NCBI GenBank assembly: GCA_023249645.1
Contig: JAHFCF010000005.1
Span: 62,001-126,000 of the forward strand
DNA length: 64,000 nucleotides
From: Elusimicrobiota bacterium
GTDB taxonomy: Bacteria > Elusimicrobiota > Elusimicrobia > UBA1565 > UBA9628
Direction of reading: 5' to 3'
Positions 7,491-14,513 of this stretch are shown here, piece after piece. The translations under genes and the position numbers were made by a program. The notes beneath the pieces were generated by a model. The model made no database searches. It saw only the letters and a list, made by a program, of their open reading frames with translations, and was not told the DNA's origin. Position 1 is the stretch's first letter; each line of letters starts with the position of its first letter.

Positions 7491-8798
7491 ATGAGGATGC
7501 TCGACCTCATCGCCAAGAAGCGCCTGGGCAAGATCCATACCGATGAGGAACTTCTTTTCATCGCCCAGGGCGCGGCCCAGGCGTCCCTCCCCGACTACCA
7601 GCTTTCCGCCTGGCTCATGGCCGTGTGCTGCCGGGGCATGAACGAGTCCGAGACCGCAGGGCTGACGCGCGCCATGGCCTCTTCCGGAGCGCGCTTGGAC
7701 CTGGGAGCCTTGAAAGCCGCCAAGGTGGACAAGCACTCGACCGGCGGGGTGGGCGATGGGATCTCTTTAGCCTTGGCTCCGCTCATGGCCTCGGCGGGCC
7801 TGGTCGTTCCCATGATGTCAGGCCGGGGGCTGGGGCACACGGGCGGCACCCTGGACAAGCTCGAGGCCATGGCCGGCTTTCAGGTGCGCCTCGGCCTGGA
7901 CGCGATCCGATCCCAGCTCCAGCGGGTCGGCGTGTGCATGTTCGGGCAGACCCAGGACCTGGCGCCGGCTGACCGCAAGCTCTATGCCCTGCGCGACGCG
8001 ACTGCGACCGTCGAATCCGTCCCGCTGGTCGTGGCGAGCATCCTCTCCAAGAAATTCGCCGAAGACTTGGATGCCCTGATCCTGGACGTCAAGATCGGTT
8101 CGGGCGCCATCTTTAAGAATCCCAAAGAGGGCCGGGCCTTGGCTCAGGCCTTGGTCAATACCGCCAAAAAGCTCGGCTTGAAGGCCGTGGCGGTCCTGAC
8201 GGGCATGGACCAGCCTTTGGGCCGCTATGTGGGCAATGCCCTGGAAGTGCGCCAGGCTGTCGAGATTCTCAGGGGAGATTTCACTTCCGCTGATTATGCG
8301 CAGTGCCTTCTGACCTTGGGCGGCTGGATGACTCATCTCGGAGGAAAGGCCAAGACGCCTCAGGAAGGCGCTCGCAAGCTCGAAGGCCTCATCCGTTCCG
8401 GGGCGGCCTTGGAATCCTTCAAGAAGATGGTCGCGGCCCAAGGGGCTGACCCGTATGTGGCTGATGATCTCAATCTCTTGCCGAAATCGCCGATGGTGCG
8501 CGAGATTGTGGCGCCGAAATCCGGTTATGTGTCGGGGCTCGACGCGCGCCGAGTGGGCGAGGCCGCGGTCGTTCTGGGCGCGGGCCGCGCGCGCATGGAC
8601 GATGTCTTGGATTACGGGGCGGGCTTCGTCCTTGACAAGAAAGTCGGCGACGCGGTCAAGAAAGGCGATGGCGTGGCGCGCATCCACGGCAGCGACGCGG
8701 CCCGCATGGACGAGGCCGAGTCTCGATTCCTGGCGGCCTTGGCGATCTCGGCGAAGAAACCCAAACCCCTGTCCGTCATCTTGGAGGTAGTGCGATGA
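7491..8798 (+). CDS. deoA: Thymidine/pyrimidine-nucleoside phosphorylase
   Basis: 435 residues, normal length. Phosphorolysis of thymidine, deoxyuridine and possibly uridine. The signature KVDKHSTGGVGDGISLALAP and SGRGLGHTGGTLDKLEA are complete, and the C-terminal domain (VVAPKSGYVSGLDARRVGEA-like region) is present. I cannot separate strict thymidine phosphorylase (deoA) from the broader pyrimidine enzyme (pdp) by eye. GGAGG lies 5 nt before the ATG; the gene ends with an ATGA-type overlap with upp. Confidence 0.92.
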   Translation: MRMLDLIAKKRLGKIHTDEELLFIAQGAAQASLPDYQLSAWLMAVCCRGMNESETAGLTRAMASSGARLDLGALKAAKVDKHSTGGVGDGISLALAPLMASAGLVVPMMSGRGLGHTGGTLDKLEAMAGFQVRLGLDAIRSQLQRVGVCMFGQTQDLAPADRKLYALRDATATVESVPLVVASILSKKFAEDLDALILDVKIGSGAIFKNPKEGRALAQALVNTAKKLGLKAVAVLTGMDQPLGRYVGNALEVRQAVEILRGDFTSADYAQCLLTLGGWMTHLGGKAKTPQEGARKLEGLIRSGAALESFKKMVAAQGADPYVADDLNLLPKSPMVREIVAPKSGYVSGLDARRVGEAAVVLGAGRARMDDVLDYGAGFVLDKKVGDAVKKGDGVARIHGSDAARMDEAESRFLAALAISAKKPKPLSVILEVVR

Positions 8799-9421
8799 AA
8801 TCAAAGCTCTTTGTCTGCGACCACCCGCTCATTCAGGAGAAGCTTGCGACCCTGCGCGACCGTCGCACCCAACCGGAAGAGTTCCGGCGGACCATGGGGC
8901 AGATCGCGTCCTTGCTGGCCGTCGAGGCTTTGCGCGGGGTCAGGACCAAGAAGACCACGGTGAAGACGCCCTTGGGGCCGTCGCCTGCCGTGGTCACGAC
9001 CGAGCCCGTGGCCTTCGTGGCGATCCTGCGGGCGGGCCTGGGCATGATCCCGGGGCTTCAGCATCTTCTGCCGCAGGCGCACATCAGCCACATCGGGCTC
9101 TACCGCAACGAGGAGACCTTGAATCCCGTGCGCTATTACGTCCGCCTGCCCAAGAACATCCAGGACTGTTTCGTGGTCCTTTGCGACCCGATGCTGGCCA
9201 CCGGCGGCTCGGCCATCGAGGCTTTGAACATCCTCAAGGCGGACAAGGCCAAGCACATCGTCATGCTCTGCCTCATCGCGGCCAAGGCGGGCGTGGACAG
9301 GGTCCATCGCGCGCATCCGGACGTTCCCATCTACGTGGCCGGGGTGGACGCGAAGCTCAACGACTCCGGATTCATCGTGCCGGGCCTGGGCGACGCGGGC
9401 GATAGGCTTTTTGCGACCTGA
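8795..9421 (+). CDS. upp: Uracil phosphoribosyltransferase
   Basis: 208 residues. Converts uracil plus PRPP to UMP. The PRPP loop CDPMLATGGSAIEAL and the C-terminal uracil-binding segment (DAKLNDSGFIVPGLGDAGDR) are both intact, as are EPVAFVAILRAGLGM and the flexible loop region. It overlaps the phosphorylase gene by 4 bp and uses TTGGAGG inside that gene as ribosome site. Together the three genes free bases from nucleosides and return uracil to the nucleotide pool. Confidence 0.95.
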   Translation: MKSKLFVCDHPLIQEKLATLRDRRTQPEEFRRTMGQIASLLAVEALRGVRTKKTTVKTPLGPSPAVVTTEPVAFVAILRAGLGMIPGLQHLLPQAHISHIGLYRNEETLNPVRYYVRLPKNIQDCFVVLCDPMLATGGSAIEALNILKADKAKHIVMLCLIAAKAGVDRVHRAHPDVPIYVAGVDAKLNDSGFIVPGLGDAGDRLFAT

Positions 9422-9454
9422 GCCGCTTCATCCTGATTGACTTTTATAAAGGTG

Positions 9455-9561
9455 ACTGTGTCCGGACACAGTTGCTGGTTTTTCCCAACATGCTGTGGTT
9501 GACCACAGTATGTTGCTGAACAATTTTAATTTTAAAATGTTTGAGGCCACAGACTGTGACC
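9455..9561. other. Cluster of three palindromes between convergent genes
   Basis: Three inverted repeats lie in the AT-rich 180-bp gap between upp and the convergent gene at 9601. The first is a perfect 18-bp palindrome (9455-9472, ACTGTGTCC and its complement). The second has 13-bp arms with one mismatch and a 2-nt centre (9487-9514). The third is short (9545-9561, 8-bp arms, one mismatch). All share an ACAG/CTGT core. A terminator role is possible, but there is no T-run after the first two. Confidence 0.75.
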
Positions 9562-9600
9562 TTAAAGAAATGTTTTAAAAATAAGCGCTATTTTCCAGCT

Positions 9601-11154
9601 TCAGCCGACCGGCACTTCTTCCAGGCGCACGATGCCGTTCTTGTCGAGAACGATGCGCATGCGGTCGTAGGTCACCTTCTCGCGTCCGGCCGCGTCATGG
9701 ATGATGTACTTGATCACCATGTTGACGTGATAGACGCGGGCGCAGCGCAGGGCCTTGATGTCCTTGGTGGCGGGGTTGAGATAAAGGTAATCCGTCTCGG
9801 GGTCGTCGGCGCGCAGCGTGAACTCCCGGACGCTGAAGCGCATGATGTCGTTGAGGTCGTGCAGGCGCTCGTGGTGGCGCGCGATGCGGCGGGGGTAGAG
9901 GGCCACTTCTTTCTCATACTTGAAGACGCGCTCGGGCTTGCCCTCCTCGTCCATCGACGTGATGTTGTCGATGTTGCGTCGATGCGAGATGTCCGTGGGC
10001 ACGGAGTCGCCGGTAATGAAGCTGAAGCCCTCCTTGAAGGAGCCGATGCGCGTGCCGTAGACCGGGTCGAGGATATCCACCTTGCGGTCGGCCAGCCAGC
10101 GCGTGATGCCCCGCGAGAAATAGAGCTTGAGCCAGTCCTTGATGCGGTCCTTGAAGATGTAGCTGACCACCACGATGGCGACGAAGGGCAGACTCTTGAC
10201 CGTGTAGCGGCTCTGGGCGTAGATGGCGGCGGCGGTGGCAAACAGCATGGCGATGCCGGCCGCCAGGCCGAAGGAGAACTGCAGGAAGCCTTCCCATTCC
10301 GAGACCTGGATCTGCAGATGCAGGACGCTGGAGATGAATTTCTTAAGCACCGAGCGCCGATAGACGATGGTCTCGTTGCGTTTTCCGGCCTGGATGATCG
10401 ACGGATAGCCCATGGCGCGGCGATGCGCGCTCTGATCGAGTACGAGAGCGACCAGCGCCTCGTCCAGCGCGGCGAGGGTCTTGCGCTGCGTGGCGCGCGC
10501 GCGCACCCCCTCGAGGAGTTCGGCGAGTTGGTCTTCCACGGTGAGGCTCAAGAATTCGTCCAGGAAGGAGAAGGCGTCGCGCAGGCGCGCCGGCATGACC
10601 GGCCGCGACATCTCCTGGCGCAGGCTGCGGATCCGCTCGACGAGCGTGCGGACGTCGCCCAGGAAGGCCCGACAGTTCTCGGCGGCCCCGGCCAGGCGCG
10701 CCTCGTGGCCTTCGCCCGAGGCGGCCAGCTCGGCGAGCATGTGCTTGACGTAATCGCGCAGAGCGCCGCGGGCCATGCATCCCAAGAGCTTGATCTCGTC
10801 GACCGTCTGGGCCTCCAGGCTCCGGTCTCGCTCGCCGGAGAGAAGCTGCGTGGTGTTGCGCATGATCCGCGAGATCGGCGAGGTCAGCACCCCGATGTCG
10901 AGGAGCTTGCCCAGATCCATCTGCGGCGTCTTGAAGCGGATGTACTTCTGGGTGCTGTTGTAAAAATCCTCTTTCGTGTAGGTCGCCGGGTTGATGTTGA
11001 GCGAGCGGGGCACGAAGAAATAGGTCTCGACGCGGTAGACCCCGCGCGACGCGTTCGGCAGCGAGAGGTCGAGCTTGATCTCGAAGCGGTGGCGGTCGTG
11101 GAAGCGGATCTTCGAGCCGAGGATGTCGTGCTGCTCTTCGCGCAGGAGGGTCAT
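9601..11154 (-). CDS. Conserved-looking membrane protein of unknown function
   Basis: 517 residues, not recognised. The N-terminal ~100 residues look like a beta-rich domain (FEIKLDLSLP, YRVETYFFVPRSLN). A helical region follows (~110-270), then two hydrophobic segments (FSFGLAAGIAMLFATAAAIYA and SLPFVAIVVVSYIF), a basic stretch (KDRIKDWLKLYFSRGITRWL) and a C-terminal soluble domain ending in a strand-rich part (VTYDRMRIVLDKNGIVRLEEV). A TATAAT lies at 11175-11170, 15 nt before the ATG, without an obvious ribosome site. The opposite strand is also open over this whole stretch, but the membrane segments and charge pattern make this strand the coding one. The small peptide gene at 11294-11443 lies upstream on the same strand. 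Confidence 0.75.
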   Translation of the reverse strand: MTLLREEQHDILGSKIRFHDRHRFEIKLDLSLPNASRGVYRVETYFFVPRSLNINPATYTKEDFYNSTQKYIRFKTPQMDLGKLLDIGVLTSPISRIMRNTTQLLSGERDRSLEAQTVDEIKLLGCMARGALRDYVKHMLAELAASGEGHEARLAGAAENCRAFLGDVRTLVERIRSLRQEMSRPVMPARLRDAFSFLDEFLSLTVEDQLAELLEGVRARATQRKTLAALDEALVALVLDQSAHRRAMGYPSIIQAGKRNETIVYRRSVLKKFISSVLHLQIQVSEWEGFLQFSFGLAAGIAMLFATAAAIYAQSRYTVKSLPFVAIVVVSYIFKDRIKDWLKLYFSRGITRWLADRKVDILDPVYGTRIGSFKEGFSFITGDSVPTDISHRRNIDNITSMDEEGKPERVFKYEKEVALYPRRIARHHERLHDLNDIMRFSVREFTLRADDPETDYLYLNPATKDIKALRCARVYHVNMVIKYIIHDAAGREKVTYDRMRIVLDKNGIVRLEEVPVG

Positions 11155-11293
11155 GGCGATGCCGCTTTGATTATATCAAAACGGCGCCGTCCTGCTTCGT
11201 TATCGGCCGGCCGTGAGCGTTGCTTTCGCGCTGTTCTGCGCGCGCCAGGCCAGGTATATCAGCCATTGATCGAGCATCATCGGGGGCCCCAGC

Positions 11294-11443
11294 CTAGGAA
11301 CACTTGTGGGGCCAGACGCAGGTCTCGACGGGGAGCGCGGCCGCCTGGACGCACCGGTGGGGCCAGACGCAGGTTTCAACGGGGACGGAGGCGATCTGGC
11401 TGGACATGGGACTCAGGGCTGCCATCAGGATGATTTGGATCAT
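11294..11443 (-). CDS. 49-residue peptide with duplicated Cys-X5-Cys motif
   Basis: A short gene with strong local signals. GAGAGGAG lies 7 nt before ATG 11443 and a TACAAT -10 box lies a further ~18 nt upstream. The first ~18 residues (MIQIILMAALSPMSSQIA) are hydrophobic like a short signal or leader. The rest holds two near-identical units, PVETCVWPHRC and PVETCVWPHKC, 17 residues apart, each with two Cys and one His. The duplication is visible in DNA as a 29-bp repeat (11306-11334 and 11357-11385), differing at two positions. One of these differs only at a third codon position, so selection on the peptide is plausible but not shown. I know no family. It could be a secreted disulphide or metal-binding peptide, or a precursor of a modified peptide. 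No modifying enzyme is recognisable next to it. Confidence 0.6.
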   Translation of the reverse strand: MIQIILMAALSPMSSQIASVPVETCVWPHRCVQAAALPVETCVWPHKCS

Positions 11444-11474
11444 TGGGATTCTCCTCTCTAATGAAGATATTGTA
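11444..11474 (-). promoter_or_regulatory. -10 box and ribosome site of the 49-residue peptide gene
   Basis: On the minus strand TACAAT (11474-11469) is followed after 12 nt by GAGAGGAG and then ATG at 11443. No convincing -35 is seen 17 bp upstream. Predicted leader is under 20 nt. Confidence 0.5.
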
Positions 11475-11564
11475 CCTTGGCCGTGCGCTTTCTCCGATGA
11501 GGCGCATCAAGATCCGTTCTTGATCTGTCTCATTGAGTCCGGTCATTGATCGCGGTCAATAGGC

Positions 11565-11609
11565 TTGCTGAAACCCTGAAAAAGGGATGTATAATATCGG
11601 CGCAAGGAG
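11565..11609 (+). promoter_or_regulatory. Promoter and ribosome site of the aminotransferase gene
   Basis: TATAAT at 11590-11595, with TTGCTG (11565-11570) 19 bp upstream as a weak -35. AAGGAG at 11604-11609 precedes ATG 11616 by 6 nt. Confidence 0.55.
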
Positions 11610-11615
11610 ATTTCC

Positions 11616-12839
11616 ATGATCGATCTCGTGAAAAACCTGGCGGCGGCCACCCGCCGCACCAAGGCTTCCGTGATCCGCGAGCTTTTGAAGATCACCAACA
11701 AGCCGGAGATCATCTCGTTCGCCGGCGGCCTTCCGGCGCCCGCCACCTTCCCTGCCGGGTACCTAGCCGAGATGGCGGCGCATCTCCTGAGGGAGCACTC
11801 ACGGGTCGCCCTGCAGTACGGCCCGACCGAGGGCCTCCCTGAGCTCAAGGAACAGATCATCAAGTTCTTACGCGAGGAAGAGGGCATCGAGGTCCAGCCG
11901 ACGAACATCCTCATCACCACCGCTTCCCAGCAGGCCCTGGACCTCGTGGGCCGGACCTTCATCGATCCTCAGAACCCTGTGCTGGTGGAGCTGCCCAGCT
12001 ACATCGGGGGGCTGCAGGTCTTCAGCTCTTATGGGGCCCAGCTCATCGGCGTCAGGGCGGACGATGACGGACTCTTGGTCGATGATCTGGAGGCGAAGCT
12101 CCAGAATCTGCGCCGCGAGGAGGAGCACTACAAGTTCGTCTACATCGTGCCGGACTTCCAGAATCCCAGCGGAGTCACCTTGACGGCTCAGAGGCGCCGG
12201 GACCTCATCCGGGTCTCGGAGCAGTACGATGTGCTTCTGGTGGAGGATTCCCCCTACCGGCAGATCCGGTTCGAGGGAGAGGCCCCCCGGATGCTTTACA
12301 AGCTCGACACGACGCACAACGTCGTCTCCCTGTTCACGTTCTCCAAGACCCTCGCCCCGGGATTGCGCCTGGGTTTCATTGTGGCGCACGAGCAGATCAT
12401 CCAGAAGATGGCCATCCAGAAGCAGTCCTTGGATCTCTGTACCTCTTCCTTGAGCCAGCTTTTGGCCGCTGAGTTCCTGAAGTCGGGTCTTTTTAAAACC
12501 CACGTCCAGGAGATCAAGACCCTGTACAAGGGCAAGAAGGATGCCATGCTCCGGGCTTTGCAGCGCTACATGCCGGTCGAAGAGGGCGTGAGCTGGACCA
12601 AGCCGCAGGGCGGGCTTTTCCTATGGCTGCGCCTGCCCGCGGGAATGAACGCCGACGAACTGTTCCATGAAGCCCTCAAGCAGAACGTGGCCTACGTCAT
12701 CGGCTCGGCGTTCCACTGCGACGGCTCGGGCCAGAACACCATGAGGCTCAATTTCTCCTATCCCAGCGAAGAGCAGATCGACGAGGGCATCAAGAGGCTG
12801 GCCAATGTCGTCAAGAGCCGTTTGAAGGCTCGGGCGTAG
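11616..12839 (+). CDS. PLP-dependent aminotransferase (fold I, LysN/2-aminoadipate type)
   Basis: 407 residues. N-terminal ISFAGGLPAPATFP and LQYGPTEGLPELKEQI are typical of the MocR/LysN subgroup of class I/II aminotransferases, which act on aromatic amino acids, 2-aminoadipate or branched substrates. The PLP lysine is in TFSKTLAPGLRLG, the substrate-carboxylate Arg in MRLNFSY, and the Asn/Tyr PLP contacts in PDFQNPSG and EDSPYRQIRF. There is no N-terminal DNA-binding domain, so it is an enzyme and not a MocR regulator. Cytosolic. Substrate is open. Confidence 0.9.
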   Translation: MIDLVKNLAAATRRTKASVIRELLKITNKPEIISFAGGLPAPATFPAGYLAEMAAHLLREHSRVALQYGPTEGLPELKEQIIKFLREEEGIEVQPTNILITTASQQALDLVGRTFIDPQNPVLVELPSYIGGLQVFSSYGAQLIGVRADDDGLLVDDLEAKLQNLRREEEHYKFVYIVPDFQNPSGVTLTAQRRRDLIRVSEQYDVLLVEDSPYRQIRFEGEAPRMLYKLDTTHNVVSLFTFSKTLAPGLRLGFIVAHEQIIQKMAIQKQSLDLCTSSLSQLLAAEFLKSGLFKTHVQEIKTLYKGKKDAMLRALQRYMPVEEGVSWTKPQGGLFLWLRLPAGMNADELFHEALKQNVAYVIGSAFHCDGSGQNTMRLNFSYPSEEQIDEGIKRLANVVKSRLKARA

Positions 12840-12840
12840 T

Positions 12841-13548
12841 CTAGCTGGTCAGGCCGGCCATGTTGCGCAGCTGCCCCTCATCGAGGAGTACGACGTCCTT
12901 GCCCTTCTTGGCCAGCAGGCCGCGCTCCTCGAAGTCCTTGAGCAGCCGGACCGTCGTCTCGATGGAGAGTCCGGCCAGCTCGGAGAGGTCGCGGCGCTTG
13001 AAGCCGGCCACGACGGAGTGGGTCTTGCCGGGCTTCTTCAGGCGCAACAGCACGTCGGCGAGCCTGGCCCGAGCGGACTTGAAGGCCACGTCGCGCGTCT
13101 TGTTGTCGGCCATGCGCACGTCGTGAGCCAGGGCGCGCAAGAGGGCTAGGGAGGCGTTGGGGTACTTCGTGAGGAAATGGGTGAAGGACTCCTCGTCGAT
13201 CAGCGAGACGACGGAGGGTTCCATGGCCTCGGCCGAGGCCATGTAGGGGCCGGTGCGGTCCAGCAGCGTGATGTGGCCCAAGAGGTCTCCGGGCTGTTCG
13301 ATGCGGGTGATGAGCTGCTGGCCCGAGCGGCTCGACTTGTAGACCTTGACCTTGCCGGTGCAGACGACGTAGACGCCCATGGGCGTGGTGCCCTCATGGA
13401 AGATGATCTCGCCGGCCTTGAAGGGGTTGGCCAGGCGCATCTCTCGCCAGGCTTTCTTGGATTCCTTGGTGCCCAACAGTTCGTAGAGGCAGTTCTTGCG
13501 GAAGGGACACCAATCGCAGTTGGGAGCTTCTCTTTTAGAGTACGCCAT
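12841..13548 (-). CDS. Crp/Fnr family regulator with N-terminal Cys cluster
   Basis: 235 residues. A cyclic-nucleotide-binding-like barrel (KAGEIIFHEGTTPMGVYVV, GDLLGHITLLDRTG) is followed by a C-terminal winged HTH (RRDLSELAGLSIETTVRLLKDFEERGLL). Near the N-terminus CDWCPFRKNC has spacing C-X2-C-X5-C, the same as the three N-terminal Fe-S ligands of E. coli FNR. The fourth FNR ligand, in the barrel, has no Cys at the matching place (SVVSLID), although there is a Cys in the strand YVVCTGKV. It may be an oxygen or NO sensor with a different fourth ligand. ATG 13548 is preferred over the TTG at 13551. Convergent with the aminotransferase gene. Confidence 0.88.
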   Translation of the reverse strand: MAYSKREAPNCDWCPFRKNCLYELLGTKESKKAWREMRLANPFKAGEIIFHEGTTPMGVYVVCTGKVKVYKSSRSGQQLITRIEQPGDLLGHITLLDRTGPYMASAEAMEPSVVSLIDEESFTHFLTKYPNASLALLRALAHDVRMADNKTRDVAFKSARARLADVLLRLKKPGKTHSVVAGFKRRDLSELAGLSIETTVRLLKDFEERGLLAKKGKDVVLLDEGQLRNMAGLTS

Positions 13549-13642
13549 CAAGGATGACTAGACAGTTTCCGAGTCAATAAACAAAGGATACCAATTATGA
13601 GAAGAGCGAGGCAAATGTAGTAAAATCAACACCTTAGTGGTC

Positions 13643-13744
13643 AGCTTTAGTGGTGGCCGCCCCTGCCTTCGGCAGGGACTGCCCCGGTTGGTTAGCTTTA
13701 GTGGTGGCCGCCCCTGCCTTCGGCAGGGACTGCCCCGGTTGGTT
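13643..13744 (+). repeat. Two 51-bp tandem repeats leading into tRNA-His
   Basis: Two units, 13643-13693 and 13694-13744. A third begins at 13745 but after its first 17 bases it becomes the tRNA-His gene. Each unit starts with the sequence that precedes and forms the tRNA 5' end (AGCTTTAGTGGTGGCCG) and ends with TGGTTGGTT-like sequence resembling the tRNA D-arm. Between them is a 7-bp hairpin (CCCTGCC, loop TTC). It looks like expansion of a piece of the tRNA 5' region. Confidence 0.9.
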
Positions 13745-13753
13745 AGCTTTAGT

Positions 13754-13831
13754 GGTGGCCGTAGCTCAGCTGGTTAGAGCGCTGCGCTGTGAACGCAGAG
13801 GTCGGGGGTTCAAGTCCCCTCGGTCACCCCA
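13754..13831 (+). tRNA. tRNA-His (GTG)
   Basis: Full cloverleaf: acceptor GTGGCCG pairs with CGGTCAC, and anticodon stem CTGCG/CGCAG holds loop CTGTGAA with anticodon GTG. The T-arm GGGGGTTCAAGTCCCC is standard. The extra G at -1 (13754) opposite C73, specific to tRNA-His, is present and CCA is encoded. The last 8 bases overlap the end of the convergent gene. Confidence 0.97.
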
Positions 13832-14492
13832 GTTTTTCAGCGTCTTGTCTCTGGGCGCAGATATCCTTGCCGGCGGCCAGCGTCTTGACCCAGGCCGAAG
13901 AGTCGGCGGCTGACGGCACGAATCCCAGTCGGCGGAGATACTCCACATGGCCCGGCGAGGGATTGCGCAACACGAACTCCCGAAAGCCATCCTTGATGAA
14001 TCCGCGATAACTCGTGTTATAGAAGAAGCGCGCATTGGAGAGGTCGCGATACGGCGGGATCACATAATCCAGCAGTATCCGCGCTGTCGCATGGCATTCA
14101 TTCTCGTAAATGAAAAGGCCGACGGGCATGAGGTTGCGGAGGATGAAGACGCAGCGGGGATTGCTGTGGGCGGTCAGCGAAAAATCGGGAAAGAATCCGC
14201 GGATGTCCGCGCCGTAGTGCTCCAGAAAAGTCGTCAGGAACGTCCTGTCCTGCGCGGGGACCTCCATCAAGCTGAACAGATCGCTCTTGGAGCGTAGCTC
14301 CCACAGATAGTAGGCATCGGTGAGCATGATGAAGGCGTTGACCGCCACGACCGGCCATGCCTTCACCAGCACTCCATAGACCATCAAGAGGATCGAGCCG
14401 GCAAGGTTGAGCCAACGCAGTCTCCAGATGTTGCTCATCATGAGAGAGATCGCCGTCAGGACCGAGGCGGCATAGCCGAAAAGCTCAATCAT
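13824..14492 (-). CDS. YgjV-like membrane protein fused to GNAT-like domain
   Basis: 222 residues. The first ~75 residues have three membrane helices of the YgjV inner-membrane family (FGYAASVLTAISLMMSNIWRL, then LAGSILLMVYGVLVKAWPVV). The rest looks like a GNAT acyltransferase fold (RCVFILRNLMPVGLFIYE, LLDYVIPPYRDLSNARFFY, EYLRRLGFVP). Substrate is unknown; a membrane-tethered acyltransferase is likely. Its stop codon (complement of 13824-13826) lies inside the acceptor stem of the opposite-strand tRNA-His. Confidence 0.75.
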   Translation of the reverse strand: MIELFGYAASVLTAISLMMSNIWRLRWLNLAGSILLMVYGVLVKAWPVVAVNAFIMLTDAYYLWELRSKSDLFSLMEVPAQDRTFLTTFLEHYGADIRGFFPDFSLTAHSNPRCVFILRNLMPVGLFIYENECHATARILLDYVIPPYRDLSNARFFYNTSYRGFIKDGFREFVLRNPSPGHVEYLRRLGFVPSAADSSAWVKTLAAGKDICAQRQDAEKLG

Positions 14493-14513
14493 GGAAAGCG
14501 ATCTTGTATCCGA

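Noticed and set aside
11200-11280. 26-residue minus-strand frame (MMLDQWLIYLAWRAQNSAK...) just after the 49-residue peptide gene
   Set aside because: It begins 13 bp after the peptide stop and could be a second small gene, but the ribosome site is weak and chance frames of this length are common.
9541-11433. Long open frame on the plus strand opposite the 517-residue membrane protein gene
   Set aside because: Its product is dominated by Asp, His, Arg, Val and Gly in the pattern expected from the complement of a GC-rich gene. The minus strand has membrane helices and sensible codon use.
11304-11549. Plus-strand open frame opposite the 49-residue peptide gene
   Set aside because: No ribosome site, and the repeats in it are explained by the minus-strand peptide. 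The minus strand has promoter and ribosome site in place.
13650-13913. Open frame through the 51-bp repeats and tRNA-His
   Set aside because: The 51-bp period keeps the frame open by itself, and the frame runs through a tRNA gene.
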